Origin: Annona cherimola
Taxonomy: Eukaryota; Streptophyta; Magnoliopsida; Magnoliales; Annonaceae
DNA length: 64,000 nucleotides
Direction: 5' to 3'
NCBI GenBank assembly: GCA_030490835.1
Contig: CM059972.1
Span: 14,919,764 to 14,983,763 of the forward strand
Position numbers and translations under genes: made by a program. Positions 1 to 12,523 of this stretch are shown here, in pieces. Within the stretch, counting starts at the first letter, position 1, and each line of letters starts with the position of its first letter. The notes under the pieces were generated by a model. The model worked only from the letters and a program-made list of their open reading frames with translations, was not told the DNA's origin and did no database searches.

Positions 1-236
1 TAGAAATGAAAAAAATAAAATAGTTGGATAATTAATAATATTTCTTAATATTTATGAATTTAAATACGTTTGTGAAAATGTAAAAAATATATATCTCTAA
101 AAATGATAAAACTTAGCTTATAAATTAAATATACATATATTAATAGTTTCATAAAAAAATTAAGAAATAAAAAATATATTTTGTAGCCCAAGCTAACACT
201 TGCATTTGTTAGCCTATGCTAACAAGATTATACCTG
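1..236. mobile_element. Hairpin MITE, right half cut by window edge
   Basis: Bases 60-175 match the right half of an AT-rich palindromic core seen elsewhere in the window (for example 44614-44980): a run resembling AAAATGATAAAACTTAGC, then TATAAATTAAATATACAT, then an A-rich stretch. The outer arm follows at about 183-232 with two TTAGC/GCTAA blocks and reads, reverse-complemented, as ATAATCTTGTTAGC. That resembles the arms at 41926 and 46231. The left half lies outside the window. Confidence 0.5.
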
Positions 237-1225
237 TTATTAATATTTACATTTTGATATATACTTGTACTATTGAATTTTTTTCGATGAAGAATAATAT
301 TGAAATTATAACATAGATAAATGATATTTGTTTTGTTACATCTATCTTTTTATTTAAGTTTGTTACCTTTCTTTCTTTATCTTATTTGAAGGTTAAAATT
401 TCTTCTAAAAATGTATTATATATTGCTATATATTTTTTAAGAATTTAGTTAGACTCTGTGTTATTTGCTTTTGCTTGGTGATTTGTTATTATTGTATATT
501 TATTGAAAATTTTAAACTTGCTACTTTTAAATCAAATAAAAATTTGTCAACCGGCAGTTTCACGGCCTTAATTTCACCCCTGATTGTACTTAATTGGATT
601 GAATGATACACAGACACATGGTTTGCACACTAGATTTTTTTTTTTTTTTCCTTTTTAATTTTGTGTTCTTAGTGCCAGCCAGAGGGAAGATGAAAAGCAG
701 ATGGCCAGGGGAGAGGAGAGAAGGGGATCGGAGGGCAGGGCAGGGCAGCATCTCAAACTTTTTCATTTCGTGTATGGTCGCTTTCACGTCACCTCGTTTT
801 TAAATGACAAGAGAAATGGTTTGGTCCGCTTGCCTCTTCTTTCTCCTCCCGCCACTTGCTTCATGATATTAGTCTATCTTCTCACCACTGTCCCCAACAA
901 CTGATGAGGTGTAATCCTATTGATAGACAGTCTTATTGAGGTTTCTTCTCTTCCCTTTTGAATGAGAATTAAGGTTGTTTTCCTGGAATAATAAAGGGCC
1001 GACTGCCAAAAGCCCTTTAGGTTCAAAGTGTGAAAGCCACTTTCATCATATGTTTTTTACCACCGTCACGACGATAGTGATGCGACATTAATTATCAAAA
1101 ACTATTTTTTGATTTTTGTTAGATATTTTTAAAATTATTTATTTCATTTTTTATTGTTTCATCTTTGGAATATGATTAGGGTATATGATGAAATCTAAGT
1201 AATCCAATAATTATTATCTTGTAAA
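237..1225. other. Intergenic, no gene seen
   Basis: AT-rich DNA with a somewhat GC-richer patch at about 660-900 that is purine-rich on the plus strand (GGGCAGGGCAGGGCAGC near 735). The short ORFs there overlap in several frames and resemble no known protein. No tRNA, transposon end or promoter could be supported. Confidence 0.5.
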
Positions 1226-1234
1226 TTTTGATTA

Positions 1235-1602
1235 CGGTAATTTGCAAATATATCAACTTGGTTTAATTATAATTACAAATGTACCCACATAGTTTCATAT
1301 ATATGAATGCTTATATGACGTTATTGCACGTCTTACATTCGTATATTTGTGAACATATATAACTATATGGGTATATTTGTAAAAACTAAATATACTTAAT
1401 TTTTAAAATTGCAAATATAATATACTTACGTAGTTTGTATATTTTTTTGTGAATACTAAAACGGTACACTGAAGAATTCATAATGACATGAGTATATTTG
1501 CAATTATACTCAAACTATATTGAAGTTATTTGCAATTTCTGAAATTATATAGGTACATTTATAATTATGATCGAACTAAATAAGCATATTTGCAAATTAT
1601 CC
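1235..1602. mobile_element. Mutator-like MITE, family A copy 1
   Basis: Terminal inverted repeats read CGGTAATTTGCAAATAT at the left and, reverse-complemented, GGATAATTTGCAAATAT at the right. The flanks carry a 9-base duplication with one mismatch, TTTTGATTA at 1226-1234 and TTTTGATTC at 1603-1611. Nine-base duplications are typical of Mutator-like elements. Length is 368 bp and there is no ORF. Related copies are at 10963, 30653 and 51159. Confidence 0.7.
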
Positions 1603-1611
1603 TTTTGATTC

Positions 1612-2699
1612 TCGGACATCTCTCCATTCCATAGTTTAATTATTTTAACCGCTCTGATATTATTTCCGTCCGTAAAAGCCACGCATTGAAAAGCTTGCGT
1701 AACTTCACCCTGCTAGGTAGCCTAGCTATATGCATGCATGGTGGGTGCAGACAATGGCGCCTTCAATTCCTACACCAGTAAATTAAAAGGAAGAAGGGAC
1801 ACCATCATTCAATTCTTTTCCAAGCCAACGCATGTGGCTTCCTAATCATCTAATAAAAACACAGTTTAAAACAAGAAAGAACACGATCATTTTTTCCCTC
1901 CCACGAAAATGCACATCATCATAATTCACGTAGAACCGGTGCAAAAGATAAGAATATAATTAATTACTTTATCTCAAAAGGACTTCGTATCAATGCTCAT
2001 CAGGAATCTAGGGGCCGATTGGATGGCATTAAAAATCCAAAATTACTATTTTTAAGGCAAATAAGTACTTGCAAAGTTCTCCTAAAAAAAAAAAAGAAAA
2101 AAAGAAGTACTTGCAAAGTGATGAGCTAATTAGGGATATACTTCAGTGTTACAGCTGCCATTCAGATTTCAATATACCTCCTCTATTTAGGATTCCCTTT
2201 GAAGATTAAACTAAAATCTTATCTATTCATTTTTTAACACTATTTATTTTTGTACGGCACTCAACATTATTTCAATAAAATTCTTCGGTATGATGTAGTG
2301 TAAATTATGAATATATGCTTAAAACCTTCTATAGATGCATTAAAATGTAATATTAATTTATGAAATCATTTATCCATATAAGAATGATGTTTTAGGTGAT
2401 TTAGAGGTGAATATAAAACTTGAAATTGATATATAAATAAATTCATTTTATGTCTTGATTTTATATATTTAGACTAACTAAATAGGTTTAAACACCATGA
2501 ATAACGTATTTTAAACAATCTCAAAAATGAAAGCCCAACTGCAACAAGTTGCTCTGGTTTCTTAAAACAAAAAAAAAAAATCCAATTAAACATTCAATTG
2601 AGATTGGACGTAACAAATTTGATGAATTATATGATTATCCAAAACTACTATGAGTAGTAATCTTGTTAACGTAACCCAACAAGATCATTAATTAGCTTG
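1612..2699. other. Intergenic with an old repeat half
   Basis: No gene is seen. Bases 2325-2500 match one half of a repeat family found again at 3340-3600, 13020-13190, 23400-23640 and 37020-37190, recognisable by ATTTATCCATATAAGAATGA followed by TTTTAGGTGATTTAGA. The rest is AT-rich with A-runs at 2083 and 2568. Confidence 0.45.
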
Positions 2700-2835
2700 A
2701 CCCACAAGTACTATTTTTATTAGTTTTCTTTTTTATCAAAATTGTTATCTTAACTATATTTAACTTGCATACTAAGTTTTACCATTCAAATTGAAGACAT
2801 ATATTCTTTTAAAAATTAAAATATAGAAGTATTTT
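2700..2835. repeat. Hairpin MITE core, left half only
   Basis: The order of motifs (TATATTTAACTTGCATACTA, AGTTTTACCATT, AGTATTTTAATCATTTTTTT) matches the left half of the palindromic core family, but the mirror half is missing. It is a truncated or heavily eroded copy. Confidence 0.45.
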
Positions 2836-3339
2836 AATCATTTTTTTGAAATATATAAAAATAGTGCTTATGCCGAGGGTTAACAAAACGATATCACTAC
2901 TCAACCAATATTTACCATTATGGCTGATGCTAAATTGCTGTTGTCGTTCACAAAAAGCTTTATCATTATTGAAAAACTGGTTTTTAGTGACTTTTCTTAG
3001 TAAGAAAAATTCTTTATTAATAAGGAAAATGTACATGAAGGAAAATTCACTTGCTTACCGTGTTGTTTTTATAGGAAAGTAAAAATTACTTCACTTATGA
3101 TGATGTTTTCATAAACAAGAAAAAAATTTCTTTATTTATGGTAACAGTGCTTTTGCAACCATATCTAAATTCTGATGGTTTAAATAAAAACTTATGAACT
3201 AATGATAATCAAATTTCTTTTAACAGTTGCTATATGACATATGCTATAAACTATTGAGAATTAAAAATTTTAAACCGGGAATGATTTTATGGAATCGGGT
3301 TCCATAAAAGTGTCCTGGTAGAATCCCCATTTTCGAGAT

Positions 3340-3600
3340 ATTAATGATTAATGCAAAATTTAATTTATTTGTTATATTTAACATAATTATTGAGCTAAAA
3401 GATTAAGTTTTTATCCAAATTTAATGTGTGCATAAGCCACATTTATTATATGTACATTTATGTGTAAATTAGAAAAAATATTTAGATCCATTCACATACG
3501 TATTTAAATGTAGTAATAAATACTTTACAAAAATTATTTATCCATGTTGTAATGATATTTTTGACTCTATTGTAGTGATATTTTAGACGGTTTAGATGTT
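3340..3600. repeat. Family C repeat half copy
   Basis: Shares with 23380-23650 and 38320-38460 the ordered blocks TTAGATCCATTCACATACGT, ATTTAAATGTAGTAATAA, ATTTATCCATGTTGTAATGA and TTTTAGACGGTTTAGATG. No coding capacity and no clear target-site duplication. Confidence 0.45.
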
Positions 3601-4707
3601 GTATTGTTTTTACATGTTTGTTTGTATATAAGACCTATATACATTGATATTGAACAAATGAAAAATTTATGTGACAATAGAAATGATATTAAATATAGTA
3701 AATTTTTCGTCTACCATCTACATATTAAAAATAAAAATATTGAGGGATTTCATAAAGGTATACCCCTTTTTTTTCAACTAAAACATTACTTCTCGCGGGA
3801 AAGAAACGACCAAAATTTTTTAGTGTATGTTTTAGCTTTCCGTATATATGTTCTACCATAGTATTGTCTACCTGTTTGTATTTTTTGGATGGTACGGTCA
3901 AGCAGGTTCTTATTCAATCAATCACTCTTGACATATATGCAAGTGGGTGACCGCTGTTGATCTTGATGGTAGGCCCACCAAAAGGTGGGGGTGTCGTTTG
4001 TTCTTTTCAAGCTTCTAGTAATCCGTAAGTAAAAGTCACTTTTTTACACGGTTGAGATGGGTTTGTTGTGCAGGGCATTGTTGGGAAAAAGGAGCCCAAG
4101 GAGGTGACCGTGACAAGATTGGGAGGAGGAGGGCCGAGGGCGATGAATCCTCCCAACAAACATATGTTTGATACACAACAAGTCTGTGTACGACGCGACA
4201 AAGAAAAGAGCTGTGCTCTCCATAGCAACGCAATTAGGTGAAATCAGTGATTAATGTGCGTGCATGTATACGTGTATGATGTATCCTAAGTGGGTCTCGG
4301 TAGGTTGACAAAAGCTTAATCCTAGCTTAACCATTAAAGGCACATCCTAGGCAGCTGGCTTTCATGTGGGAAGGGATGTGTACGAAAATGGCATAAAATA
4401 TAAAATATCTCCACAGGAATCCACTTGCCTGTTTTTCTAAAAGGGAAAGGAGAGATGGTGACCTCTTTTCATGCTTGTGCACACGCATATCATTCTTGAC
4501 CAAGAAGATAAGCAAAAATTCCTGCACTCATTGACAGTAGTCCACATTGCTCACTTGATTCCCCACTAACTGGTTCAATTGGAGCGCTTCATCAGTCATC
4601 CATCGGAGGTAGGTTTTTGACGGACAATATATATTCTGTTTTTTTCTTTAAAAATGTGAATAGTTAAAAGGAAATGATTGAATGCAACTAATTAAGTGGA
4701 GGAGTGA
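3601..4707. other. Intergenic, no gene seen
   Basis: Contains short ORFs of 60-85 codons on both strands without recognisable domains. A slightly GC-richer patch lies at 4050-4230. Nothing here supports a gene, RNA or transposon boundary. Confidence 0.45.
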
Positions 4708-4715
4708 CTTCAGGC

Positions 4716-5446
4716 TACGGGTGGGTATTGGGGCGGGTCGGCCCGTGACCCAACTTTGACAGACCCATTTTTGGTCCGGTAAAACCAATATATTTTTGAC
4801 CTGGTATAGGGACGGGTTAAAAATTTTCACCCGAATTCAAAAATAGGGTTAGGGCGGGTTGACCATGTCCTGACCCAAAAAGTCCGACCTGCCCCGTATA
4901 TACTAATTTATTAAAAATTATAAGTCTTTGTTTAAATATTATTATTATTTTCTTTCAAAATTCTCACTTTTTTATATTCAACTCAATCAACAATAGAAGA
5001 ATCAATTTATTCAGAAAGCAATATAAGAATAAAAAAAGAATTTGTACATAAATAACCCCTATGTGTAATTGTATATTAACCTATTTTAATAAACTTATAC
5101 TATATTTTCAAATATTTTGTTTTCTTAATTATGTTTTTTTAATAATTAGTGAAATATTGAAGCATATAATATTTAAATTTAATATAGATATATACTTATG
5201 TTTGATAAGTATATAAATTCTTAAAATTATCTTATTTGACCTATATTTTTGACCCGATCCGCTATCCCGAAACCAGTTTGATACTAACCCAAAGTTTGTC
5301 CCAGAACCTATTAAAAAAAAAAGTGAGGGTCAAACCGACCTTGTCCCGACCCGGTATAAAAAGAGTATCAAACTCAATTTTTAAAAAGTAGGGTCTGGGT
5401 TGGGCAAACCTTGACCCATTATGGCCCGCCCGGATTCCCACCCCTA
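4716..5446. mobile_element. hAT-type non-autonomous element (731 bp)
   Basis: The left end reads TACGGGTGGGTATTGGGGCG and the right end, reverse-complemented, TAGGGGTGGGAATCCGGGCG, so the termini are inverted repeats. Flanking 8-mers are CTTCAGGC (4708-4715) and ATTCAAGC (5447-5454), 6 of 8 matching, consistent with an aged hAT 8-bp duplication. Subterminal DNA is full of GGGTT/GACCC blocks, while the centre is AT-rich and lacks a transposase ORF. It must have been mobilised in trans. Confidence 0.75.
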
Positions 5447-5640
5447 ATTCAAGCAATTAGTTCATTTTGGATTCAAAATAGTGTTATAAATATATTTAAA
5501 TCACTCATGATGTTTATTAGTATTACATTCACTTTTCTGATAAAAAATATTTTTATTAAAAATTTGAATTCTTTTAAAATTAAAATTTGTTGAGTGTATA
5601 TGTCACCATCAAAATTGATGGGAGTGACTTAAGGAGAATG

Positions 5641-6006
5641 TTTCAATGCAACCAGATACAATGAAATTTTGATACATCCACCTATAACTTTTATTTTTAA
5701 TTTTTTTTATAAAACTCTTAATTTATGTATATTTAATCTATAAATTAAGTTTTATCATTTTTCAAAAAATGTATATATTTTTTAATTTTTAAAAAATAGG
5801 AAAATTTTAGTCTTTTTAATAACTAAAATACTTCTATTTTCAAAAATAAAAAAATGTATATACAAATTTTTAAAATGATCAAAATTAATACATAAGTTAA
5901 ATACACCTAGATTAAGAGTTTTATAACAAATTTTCAAAAGAAATGTTAAAAAATAGAATTTCTTAACAATCGCATTGAAATTTCAATGTATCCTGTTGCA
6001 TTGAAA
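5641..6006. mobile_element. Palindromic hairpin MITE, TTTCAATGCAAC arms
   Basis: The outer arms pair: left TTTCAATGCAACCAGATACA and right, reverse-complemented, TTTCAATGCAACAGGATACA. Inside lies the shared AT-rich core, itself a near-perfect inverted repeat folding around about 5820. There is no ORF. The core is shared with the elements at 44614, 45738, 46231 and 53016, but the arms are not. Confidence 0.7.
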
Positions 6007-6164
6007 TAAGACGTCTGACTCAATACATCTGGTTGCACATAAGTTTCCATGTAATCCCTTGATTTTTTATTCTTAAAGTATACTTTTTAATTTAAATTAC
6101 TAACCATAGTTATCTATTTATATTTATTTATGAAAAGGTCTATATATATACTATAGGTCTGCTT

Positions 6165-7035
6165 CGAAACATTTAAAAAAACTTTTCCACTTCTTACTGT
6201 ACACATTTTTATACGATTTGACATTATAATCATCTATCTTGCTTTTTTTAATTATCATCGTCCCTACATTTCAATAAATTTTACATTTTCATACAACTAC
6301 TATACATATTTTAGTTTTATTTTCTTTATTTATAATGATTACCTTTATCATAGCAGATTACTACATCACTTTTTTTAAAAAAATTCTATAAGTTCCCCTA
6401 ACTTTTTTACTTCTTATCAAATGGACCCCATATATTATGCATTCGAAAAAAATTAATAATTATATATTTACTTTTATAAGATGATAAAATTTGACAAAAT
6501 GATAAGTTCTCAATAAAAATATTTTTTTCCAAAATGATGAGATAAACAATGTTAAATAAAATCAATAGCTTAAATTTAGAAAAAAATTTAGAATAAAAAA
6601 GAAAGAAATTTTTTTATGAGTATTTATATACATCATGAAAAATCATATTACATTCAAAAACATTGATAAACATCACACAATGGAGAGTAATTTTCATAAA
6701 AAAGAAAGGGATTGCATGCACATATCCATGCAATGTAATCCCATTACATTGTTGTCTTAAAATTTAAGGTAACTTGTAACCTATATAGGCTTCCAATATA
6801 TGAAAGTAAAAATAGAAAGTGGAAATGGAAAATTTTTGAAAAATTGAGAAAGTAATGTGATTTAAGTGGGTTAATGATCAATAGTAAAGAAAATAAAGTT
6901 AAACTAAATATGATAATTGTATAAAAACGTGAAAAAAGTTAATTGTAAGCATAATAATAAAAAAGTATGATAGATAGTTAAAATATCAAATCATATAATC
7001 AAAACATATAAAAAAGAAGTGATAATATTTTACTT
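6165..7035. mobile_element. Inverted pair of old Tourist-like MITE copies
   Basis: Bases 6175-6400 carry the Tourist-like family D body in reverse (TTTTCCACTTCTTACTGTAC, then TTAATTATCATCG). Bases 6785-7030 carry it forward (GGAAATGGAAAATTTTTG, AATAAAGTTAAACTAAATA, GTATGATAGATAGTTA). Terminal GGTGTGTTTGG sequences are no longer recognisable. The pair could form a long imperfect stem; boundaries are approximate. Confidence 0.45.
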
Positions 7036-7199
7036 ATACAATTTACCAATGGGACCCTTATAATCATTAATAAATATATATTTATCAATATAATGAGATA
7101 TTAGGATATACTGAAGTTATTTTGAGTTCGAAATAAAAAGTTACACAGAATAGGTTCATATAGTGGTTTAAAGTACCAATTTATGAGGTTTTAGAGATG

Positions 7200-7670
7200 A
7201 GTTTTGCTTCTATAAAACTCATCTTCTATGCAACTCTCTTCGTTTTTCAATATTTTGATGATTGATAAAAAGTTGACTCAATCTATTGTATTTATATCAT
7301 TTATATTATCATGAAAATCCTTTCATTCGTCTAGTATTATTCTAAATGAGCTTCATCTACAAAAGTATAAAATCAATGTAATAAAATAATTTAATGTTAA
7401 ATATCAATTTTGAAAATAGTCATTTGCAACATTGAAATTATCTAAAATATAATTGCTATGTGGATAAATGATTCTACAAAGTATTATTGAATGAATTTAA
7501 GCATTTCTTAATGTATACATGAATATATTTATTTTTAGGTGAATATGACCCATACACATTTTTAATTTGGATGAATTGAATATGACCCATACACATATTT
7601 ATTTTGAATGAATCTTAGTCTTTTAGTTAAATAGTTGATGTTATATAATAAATGAATTGAATAACATTAA
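7200..7670. repeat. Family C repeat, near full length
   Basis: Collinear with 37725-38215: both have a block like ATTTATATTATCATGAAAAT, then AAAATCAATGTAATAA, then a GGATAAATGATTCTA-like block, then AATATGACCCATACACAT. No ORF or clear terminal repeat. It is probably a non-autonomous transposon of about 0.5 kb. Confidence 0.5.
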
Positions 7671-7699
7671 TCATTAAAAATAAGGGGGCTACAGTTTTA

Positions 7700-9530
7700 T
7701 ATAGAACTACTTCTATATACCCTGAATATATGGAACAACTTCTGTATATTATGAGACTGCTTGGTTATCCATTTTGGTTGTTTCTTTAGAAGGATTTTGG
7801 TTGGTTTTAATGATGACAATATAAACTTTATTTCTTGATCTTGATTTTATGTATGATAAGATTGGTATAATTGTGAAATTATTTTTCATGTGTGGTATGA
7901 TAAAGCTTTGAAGAGACTGAGTTAAGTTGCAAGTTTATACTTATCTTGAAAATAAAATTTTCATGGAATATGCTTTTGAGATTGCTTTATGTTTGGATGA
8001 ATAGACGAAATATACTTTTGAGATTACTCCACTTGGAATGATGAATAAAAGAAACCACTCTACCTGAACAGGGTGAAAAAAGGTTGACTTTTTGTTGAAA
8101 ACGTGATATATTTTTTGGGCACTAACAATTTCATTTTCGAGAAAGTTGAATAATCATGAATTTTTTTTAGTCTTATCTTCTAGGCCACATTTCAAAGGAT
8201 TTTTAGGTTATCAAAAGAGCTTGAAAACGATTTAGAAAAATTAAAAGAAACACCTAAATGAATGTGTGAAAGACTTTAAAGTGCTTCATTTTAATATTTC
8301 TTTTAACGAAGATTTGAAGAAAAAGTTGAGATTGCAGATTTTTGAATTTTTTTTTATAGAGATTTAAAGATACAAATTATTAATCAATTGAAGAGTTGTT
8401 GCTTTTGTAGATATACTGAACAAGTTTACTTTTTATTTAAAGCTTTATTTTGTATTAGCTTGGTATTGATAGTGATCAAAATAAAGAAGAAAGTTGTATT
8501 GCCTTGATGTGGATGGTGACCAAATCAAAAGGAAGTGAATCAATATATTGATTACTTCACAAGCCCATCTAGAGCTTAATACTAATCAAAAAGACAATTA
8601 AACTAACTGTACACTAATAATTTGTGCTTTGAAGTTTACTAATGAAATCTAAATATTGCCTATTTGGAAACTGAATTAGAATAGGGAGATCTAAACCACT
8701 GTAAATATTCTTATCTTTATGAATTGCGTTTTTGATTGATTCACATCATCTTGCTAAAATTCTTTGAATGGCAATTACATGGGGCAAATAGATATTAAAC
8801 CGTTCATATGTGAACTCATCAAATTGATGCACTCGTGAAAAACATTGTCCACTTTCCAAATAAGTGCCTATAAGCATCCGGTTGGATGGAAATGAAAAAG
8901 AATGAAAAGGAAATGTAGTCCGCATAGGCTTTTTAGGATAATAGACAGGTAAAATAGGATTAGTAAGTAAGAATATCGGGTTGTTCGAATGCCTAATGCT
9001 TTTGGGACTTTTGTTTTATAAGCGAATATCTCAACTCGACGAGGGTAGACCACATGTTTCAGTACATCCTATCAGTTCAACTACATCCATGACATCCGAG
9101 ACTAGGGAGATCGGTTCTTTATTTTTTCCGAATATTGTTTATGGTGTGGCATGGGAGGACCTGTTTTTGGACAATTTGTTAGAATTAATTAATATTAGTG
9201 GGTATGAGTGTACGTACTGAAAAAGGGTAGATCCACGTCACATGTAAAATATGGAATGACAGGTGAGAGATAATTTGTGGTTGCGTGGACCATGATTTGT
9301 GGTCCAAAATGTTGGACTTGAAAAGCATCAAAAAACTTCCACGGACTGATACCCAACTTTATGATGCACACTCAAAGATGCTACCGACATTCGCCTCATG
9401 AGGATTTCCTTCTAAAATAGACGTTTCATTATTCCCACTGACTTTCCATTCCATCTCCAGTTCCCTGACTATAAGTGAACAGAAATTGAAAAGAAAAAAG
9501 AAATATGAGGGTAGTTCACTCCTGAGATAA
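7700..9530. other. Intergenic, no gene seen
   Basis: AT-rich. A moderately GC-richer patch at 8980-9220 has a 79-codon open frame (plus strand, 8981-9220) without a recognisable domain. I see no splice or promoter context that would make it a gene, nor any transposon termini. Confidence 0.45.
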
Positions 9531-10374
9531 GCATGAGATGAGATGAGATGTCATATTTGTCGGTATCTTTTTACCTATTTTAATACACTTTTATCTATTC
9601 TCAATCTACTTTTATTTATTTTGAACTTATCTTTACCCATTTTAAATGCATTTTTATTCCAAATTCTCATCTTATTCTATTTCTGAACTTACCGCCAAAG
9701 GTTGACATCTTTATTCACCTTAGGTGCTAGACAAAGTGAAACAGTGTCTTAGTATTTTAAGTTGGGAAAACTTACTCTTTTCTTTTAGCCAAATATTTTA
9801 AAAATATATTAATGATAAGAAAACTTAAAATATTATGTACTTAGAGATGAGAAGAAAGATTGTTATACAAAAATACTGGTGGACAACAAATTTCTGAACT
9901 TTGAAATCCGTGCCAACTGAAACACACATGTGAGTAGAAGCATCCAATGGAATTGAATTTGGAATGCCTGCCAACCGTTCGCAAATAAAATTCGAAATTT
10001 TGGAATCCGCCGCAACCGTTTGGAAGCATGCAATGGGATTGAATTTGGATAAGTAAGAGTTAATGCATATATATTGTGAAACTAGAGATCTATATGTGGA
10101 ATGAAAAAGAATATTACTAAAAATGGAAAAAAGTAAAATTGTCATGTAGTAAGGATTGAGAAAAGAATTAAAAAAATAATGCCAAGAATAAGAAAAATAA
10201 CCATGGTCTTAAAGAATTTTGTATGAATGTCTCAGAGCTTTAGTGTAATATGTGTTAAAATGTATATAAATATACCCGTAAAAAAAAAAAAGCCCAAAAG
10301 TATACACGTGAACTAATGTAATTGGATTTAGATTATGAATGGACTCATTTTCAAAGACTATGAGTGCTTTTGAG
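9531..10374. other. Intergenic, no gene seen
   Basis: Begins with a short GAGAT iteration (9533-9550) and continues as AT-rich DNA. The 106-codon minus-strand frame at 9825-10145 is hydrophobic by base composition only and has no recognisable domain. Confidence 0.4.
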
Positions 10375-10600
10375 AATTACCCAAAACTTTTTTCAATTTA
10401 TTTTTATCCTATTTTGCAATCATTTGTTTACATATTTCTACATAACTATGCTATTTTTTAGTTATTTCATCATATCTTTTTATTTAACTATCTAATCCAT
10501 TTTAACTTCTCTCATCATTACCTATATTATATTACCCCACTGTCTTTCCTTTTCAAAACTTTTTTTTCTATTTTTTTTTCTCTCCAAACCACCTTAGGAG
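10375..10600 (-). mobile_element. Tourist-like MITE, reverse copy
   Basis: In reverse orientation it shows the family D body (TTTTTATCCTATTTTGCAA, TTTAACTATCTAATCC, CATCATTACCTATATTAT) and a degenerate terminal CTCCAAACCACCTTA, the reverse complement of a GGTGGTTTGG end. The other end is eroded. Confidence 0.5.
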
Positions 10601-10962
10601 GGTGAGAGTTGAAATAAACTTAATCCAACTCTATACAATATGCGGTAAGTGGTATCGGATACCTATTTTTCAAATAAGGCCATAATGGTAGGTATTTAAC
10701 CCCGCAAATTTACACCTGTTGTTTATTGAACCACTTGAAAGGGAAGAGAAGCTTGTATCTTTTCTCTGTCTTTTTGAATTAGAAGATTTACATCATCCCA
10801 TTTATTCTAAATATTGCAAGTAAATTGGCTGAAGTGTATGGTGTAGTCTTACTGCCAATGTTGCTTATAGTGTAGGCATCCCTCCAACGAGGAAGGGTAT
10901 GATTGCAACATTAGAGCCCATCTCACCAACGTTTTCTTGGACTGACTCATAAGAAAACAAAA

Positions 10963-11377
10963 GGGTAATTTATAAATATACTCACTTAATTTGACTTTAT
11001 AAATATACTTACATAATTTCCGAAATTATAAAAAAATCCTATCTAGTTTGACCATAATTTAAAATATACTCACACCGTTATGACGCCGTTACCGCACTAT
11101 CATGACATGAGTGTATTTGTAAATATATTCAAATCACGTAACTATATTTGCAAAAACTATACATACTCACATAATTTTTGAAATTGCAAGTGTACTCAAG
11201 TAGTTTGCATATCTTTACAAATATACTTATGCTGTGACTATACAATAATGACATCATAATCACGTGGGTATATTAGCAATATGATTAAACTATGTGGGGA
11301 TTATTTGTGATTTCTAAAATTATACAAGTATATTTGCAATTATGATAAAATTAAGTAGGTGTATTTGCAAATTACCC
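10963..11377. mobile_element. Mutator-like MITE, family A copy 2
   Basis: Ends are GGGTAATTTATAAATATACT and, reverse-complemented, GGGTAATTTGCAAATACACC. Inside are the family blocks around GACGCCGTTACCGCACTATC and CATGACATGAGTG. A duplication cannot be shown (AAAACAAAA against CCTATAAAA). It is the longest of the four copies and has no ORF. Confidence 0.6.
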
Positions 11378-11399
11378 CCTATAAAAATATAAAATAAAG

Positions 11400-12423
11400 T
11401 ATAATTAAATAAACGTGTAGGCTAAGGTGCACCATATTTCACACCGGTTAGAAAATGAGGTCTATTTTGATAATGAAATCAAAATTCGACCATATCATTG
11501 TTTAATGTTGTTTGTTTAACAAAAATCAACTTAATCATAATCTTGAATCGGTGACATTTGTTTGTAAACTCATATAACCAGGTGTAAATTATGAAAACAC
11601 TTACATTCATTCATAGACAAATTAAAATGTTACAATAGTTTATACAATTATTTTTTTGATGAGAAGTTTATATAATTATTTATCCATATATAAATTATAT
11701 TTTCTATAGTTGAGATATTAATTGAACATATTTATAATTGATATTTAAATCAAATAGATATATAATACATTTTAATTCATTTATGAATTTCATGTTCAAA
11801 ATTGGTATATAAATTAAATAGATATATTAATTTGATTTTACACTTTTACGAAATAGGAATAATGCATATATTATAGGGATTTCTACAAATACGTCTACAA
11901 GCATTGACCAATATTGTATTCGTATTCTTAAGTTTGACAAAATTGTAAATATATATACAAGGTTTGTATGAAATTATAAGTGTGTCTCTTCAGTTAAGAC
12001 ATTATTAGAATTTTCTATAGAATAATAATAATGCTCTTTAAGCCAAATCATATACTTGCAACTTTTGAAAATATTATAAGCATACTTGCAAAGAACTAAA
12101 ATAATAATACAAGTAAAAATATAAAATAATAAAATAGCAATTATGTCTATAATATTTTGAAAAATTGCAAGGTTATAACCTAGGTTAAAAGACATTATCA
12201 TCTTTTCACATGGTGTCCCAATGGAAGAGATATAATTATAATTTTATGCAAATCTTGTATGCATATTTATTATTTGGGCAAACTTAAAAATATAGAAGCA
12301 ATATGGTCAAATCTTGTCGGGCTACTTGCAAAAATTTCATATATTCTATTTTGATGAAATGTGTTAAGTACTTAAGTCCCATAAACAAACAATTTTAAAT
12401 GCAATCCAAAAAGTGAATTTGCT
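11400..12423. other. Intergenic with family C remnants
   Basis: Bases 11590-11830 resemble family C (ATTTATCCATATATAAATTA-like block). No gene. Minus-strand frames at 11974-12201 are AT-driven. Confidence 0.4.
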
Positions 12424-12523
12424 TTCATTATCAAAGTGGGCATTATTGCATCATGGTGAACGATAACATCCCATTCATTATCAAAGTGGGCATTATTGCT
12501 TCATGGTGAACGATAACATCCCA
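12424..12523. repeat. 50-bp tandem duplication, two units
   Basis: Units 12424-12473 and 12474-12523 start TTCATTATCAAAGTGGGC and end GATAACATCCCA. They differ at one base (A at 12450, T at 12500). The near identity in otherwise eroded DNA points to a recent duplication. Confidence 0.9.
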
